Of a stretch of 64,000 nt of DNA, positions 61,546 through 64,000 are shown piece after piece. Source of the DNA: Rhizoclosmatium globosum (lineage: Eukaryota > Chytridiomycota > Chytridiomycetes > Chytridiales > Chytriomycetaceae); the NCBI GenBank assembly GCA_002104985.1, contig MCGO01000021.1, positions 248,001 to 312,000 of the forward strand. The letters are read 5' to 3'. Position 1 is the stretch's first letter; each line of letters opens with the position of its first letter. The translations under genes were made by a program, and so were the position numbers. The notes beneath the pieces are model-generated. The model was given only the letters and a program-made list of their open reading frames with translations. It was not told where the DNA came from and ran no database searches.

Positions 61546-63037
61546 TTAATCTAGTAGAGATTTTGTTTTTCTACGTCGGCCCCAGTATCGGCGTATCTGA
61601 TAGAGCACTGTTCCATTCAGGCCAGCTGCAACAAAATATGTCACAAAAATGACCGTGTCCTTCACCTCAATCGCAGTTGTGAAGCATCTTGCCAAGCTCC
61701 CTATTGTTTGCAATCCAACTGTCATGGCACTCAAATGGCCACAACTCTTGTGCGTCCAGTTACTGTGAATTTGTGGAATTTTGGAAGCAGCGCCAATAAG
61801 GAGAGCGATCCACTGAAAAATAAGCAATAAAGTGTCGCTGATTATGAAGCGGCTGAAAAGTGAAATCGTGAGCAGCAGTGTACTGACGCCAACCGAAACG
61901 AGATCCTTCTGGCGGTTGGAATAATGGAACATCAAGGCAACAACGACACAGTTTGCGAAAGCCATAAACGCGTCTAATAATCAGAGTGTTAAAGGGAGTG
62001 CTAGTTGATCAACAAAACTCACGTTCTCCATAAGTGAAAAACGAGTTGCCCTTTCTAACGTTGTAAGCAACTCCAGCAATATATGCACCAGTTTCCATCG
62101 CATAACTTGAAAACGAAACGCCTAGAGCTGACTCTTGCGAAATGATTTTCAAAATCTGAGGAAGCTTGATGAAAGCTCCTCCAGCGACCAATCCAAATCC
62201 CAATATTTTGGATAGAAACAGGCAAGTGCAATCAAATCGAGACAGCCATTGGAAACTGAGGAGAGAGTTGGAGCATTCTGCGCCAATAAGGGGGCGAATA
62301 AAAACCGCTTGAAGGAAACCAAAGAACCCATGAAATTGAATCACATTTATAGATGGGGTTGTCCCATTCTTAGATTCTATGTCGCCCAATTCACTCTTTA
62401 AGACACCAGAATCTGAGGATCTAACGGTGGAAATTACAGCAATTCCACTTGAAGTAACATCATTGTTGTCAGTGGGCAAGAGATCCTTTGATTTCCATCC
62501 TGTTTCGTTGGAGTAGAGTTGAATTTTGGACTCAATGTATTCCATTAGAGGCACCGGCCACTCGTCTCCCTTGTACTGCTCAATGAATGCACCATTATGA
62601 TACAGGAATACTTGTGGAAAGTCGTCTAAGTTGACGCCCTTCTGCTTGCACCAAGCCGGAGAGTCTCGACAATCCATCTTTGCCATATTGAATACAAATT
62701 CCGGGTAATTTCGCTTGTAAAGTTCCTGTTGTACATCAAGCCATACCCTCGAGAACTTCTTGCTGAACTTTTCGTAGCGATCAGCATAAAAGATGAGCCA
62801 GGTACTATTCTTTGACTGGATAACTTGTTCTTCAAGTTGAAAGTCTCGAATAAAGCTGATTTGGCGATCCGACTCTGATGGCCATTGACGATATAAGTCT
62901 TGTTTGGATTCGCCCTGAATAGTCGGAAGGCAGCGTTAGTAGCCGATCAGGTCAAACACTGTCCCACTAAGTACCCCATGACTTAAGCATCTTCCTATCA
63001 AATAGGCGAGGACGAAGGACAGTTCCTTCCAGAGCAT
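61546..63037 (-). CDS. Thioredoxin-like MPDU1 fusion protein, copy 2 (no CxxC)
   Basis: Tandem paralogue of the preceding gene, same order of parts. Hydrophobic first exon (MLWKELSFVLAYLIGRCLS; intron with branch site CTACTAACG). The thioredoxin-like domain reads STWLIFYADRYEKFSKKFSRVW, so the CPYC of copy 1 is replaced by EKFS (residues about 69-72). MAKMDCRDSPAWC and DDFPQVFLYHNGAF keep the fold and cis-Pro. The linker is short. The MPDU1 domain (IGAECSNSLLSFQWLSRFDC, FIKLPQILKI, KIPQIHSNW, SLARCFTTAIEVKDTV) is intact and ends RRKTKSLLD. So the redox site is lost while the PQ-loop part is kept. Divergent from the kinase with 30 bp between ATGs. Confidence 0.87.
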
Positions 63038-63067
63038 GCCCTGTTTGTTGCAATTTTTGCTTCCAAA
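63038..63067. promoter_or_regulatory. 30-bp divergent start-to-start gap
   Basis: Shortest shared upstream region in the window, between the second fusion gene and the kinase. Transcripts almost certainly start inside each other's 5' region. Confidence 0.4.
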
Positions 63068-64000
63068 ATGCCATTACTGACAGAGGAGGAGCTGGGCACG
63101 GATCCTACCAGAGTCTTTGAGCTTCAGGACCAAATCGGCGAAGGGTGATTAGGCGTTTTCTTTGGTGCTAGGGAAGTGGGTCTGACGTTACTTTCGCCAT
63201 CGTGACAGGTCGTTCGGGACTGTTCATCGTGCGATTCATTTGCGAACAAATACTGTAGTGGCCATCAAGATATTACCGACGGGGAAGGCGGATTTGAGCG
63301 AGAGCATCAAGGAAATCACATTCATGACGGGCATTCATTCGGAGTTCCTCGTTGAATATTACGGCAGTTACCTTCGAGATGCGGAACTTTGGGTGCGTTT
63401 CATCTAGACTTATTGTTGGGATTGGCTTAGATGGTGACTGGGTGGACTAAACCTGAGATATTGATGCTGTTTCATCCGCAGATTGTCATGGAATACTGCG
63501 GCGCTGGATCTGTTTCGGATCTTATGGAGTTCTGCAATATGACACTTTCCGAAGATCAGATATCGGTTGTTTGCCGATACGCCCTTAAAGGCTTAGCTTA
63601 TATGCATTCAATGAGAAAAATCCATCGAGACATCAAAGCAGGGTCAGTTGAAGATCATTACTCGCTTATTGCCGAAAACTTAAACGAATCAAATAGCAAT
63701 ATTTTGATCAACACACGGGGAGAAGCGAAACTGGCGGACTTTGGTGTATCTGGCCAACTATCTGATGCATCATCGAAACGGCAGACTGTCATCGGAACTC
63801 CGTTTTGGTAAGTTTAAATACGTTCAAAAAGACTAATGCTGACCCTTTGCATAGGATGGTAATGGTTTTAGTCTTTTTTAATGGGAATTCTGATTGTGTT
63901 CGAAAAAGGCACCTGAAGTCATTCAAGAAGTAGGATACGGCACACCGGCGGATATTTGGTCACTGGGAATTTCATGCATCGAAATGGCGGATGGCAGGCC
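63068..64000 (+). CDS. MST/Hippo-type Ste20 kinase, 5' part
   Basis: N-terminal kinase domain of a germinal-centre kinase closest to MST1/2 (STK3/4, Hippo). [34 protein letters not shown] (P-loop split by an intron), VVAIKILP (ATP Lys), [53 protein letters not shown] (catalytic loop), [12 protein letters not shown] (DFG), [41 protein letters not shown]. Every intron interrupts a conserved motif. One 4-nt microexon (63855-63858) supplies most of the W-M codons. The gene runs off the right edge; the C-terminal SARAH domain expected for MST is out of view, so membership is inferred from the kinase domain. Confidence 0.93.
63855..63858 (+). other. 4-nt microexon in the kinase gene
   Basis: The upstream exon ends CCGTTTTG before GTAAGT; then GCATAG|GATG|GTAATG; the downstream exon starts GCACCTGAAG after AAAAAG. 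Only inclusion of GATG restores TGG ATG GCA CCT GAA (W-M-A-P-E) of the activation segment. Skipping shifts the frame. Confidence 0.85.

Overview
This looks like about 64 kb of nuclear DNA from a fungus, most likely an early-diverging, chytrid-like lineage. Genes are broken by many short introns (about 45-65 nt, GT-AG, one visible TACTAAC-type branch site). Several families point to fungi: Atg22, an alcohol-acetyltransferase-type enzyme, a HET-like protein, a GPI-type GH114 glycosidase and an Est1/SMG7 protein. Kinesin-13, an ATRX/ARIP4-type SNF2 ATPase, an MPDU1 homologue and an MST/Hippo-type kinase suit a lineage that kept genes budding yeasts lost. The exact taxon is inference; no rRNA or tRNA gene was seen.

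Layout. 1-13.7 kb: poly(A) polymerase, a BRAP2/Etp1-type RING E3 with several frame breaks, the E4 ubiquitin ligase Ufd2, Atg22, two tandem genes for tiny Ala/Pro/Val proteins with extreme codon bias, and prolidase. 13.7-23.7 kb: a gene-poor block of decayed transposons, holding LINE 3' ends, a PIF/Harbinger-like transposase remnant, a 471-bp MITE with TAA target duplications, a fold-back repeat, a DNCSGQNKN-type transposon gene remnant, and a near-identical copy of one BRAP2 exon. 23.7-64 kb: a dense block of housekeeping genes: SAM-SNF2 ATPase, alanine-glyoxylate aminotransferase, Rpn6, SNW1/Prp45, maltose-type acetyltransferase, glycogenin, MOCS3/Uba4, mitochondrial L27, LSH/DDM1-type SNF2, Est1/SMG7, an unknown protein, acetyltransferase, GH114 (plus a dead copy), Naa50, RNF5/RNF185, HET-like, kinesin-13, WDR33/Pfs2, two tandem thioredoxin-MPDU1 fusions, and the 5' part of an MST-type kinase.

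The gene block is very compact. Divergent pairs have only about 30-56 bp between start codons, and convergent pairs can be 12-50 bp apart. No operon-like functional grouping is evident, though several genes serve ubiquitin/proteasome work (BRAP2, Ufd2, Rpn6, RNF5, Uba4) and mRNA processing or decay (PAP, WDR33, SNW1, SMG7).

Most unusual items: the signal-peptide plus thioredoxin plus PQ-loop (MPDU1) fusion, duplicated in tandem with the CxxC lost in one copy; the two small Ala/Pro-rich surface-like proteins; a SAM domain on an ATRX/ARIP4-type ATPase; a 4-nt microexon in the kinase activation segment; the recently copied BRAP2 exon inside the transposon block; and a MITE whose empty site is preserved in a second LINE copy.
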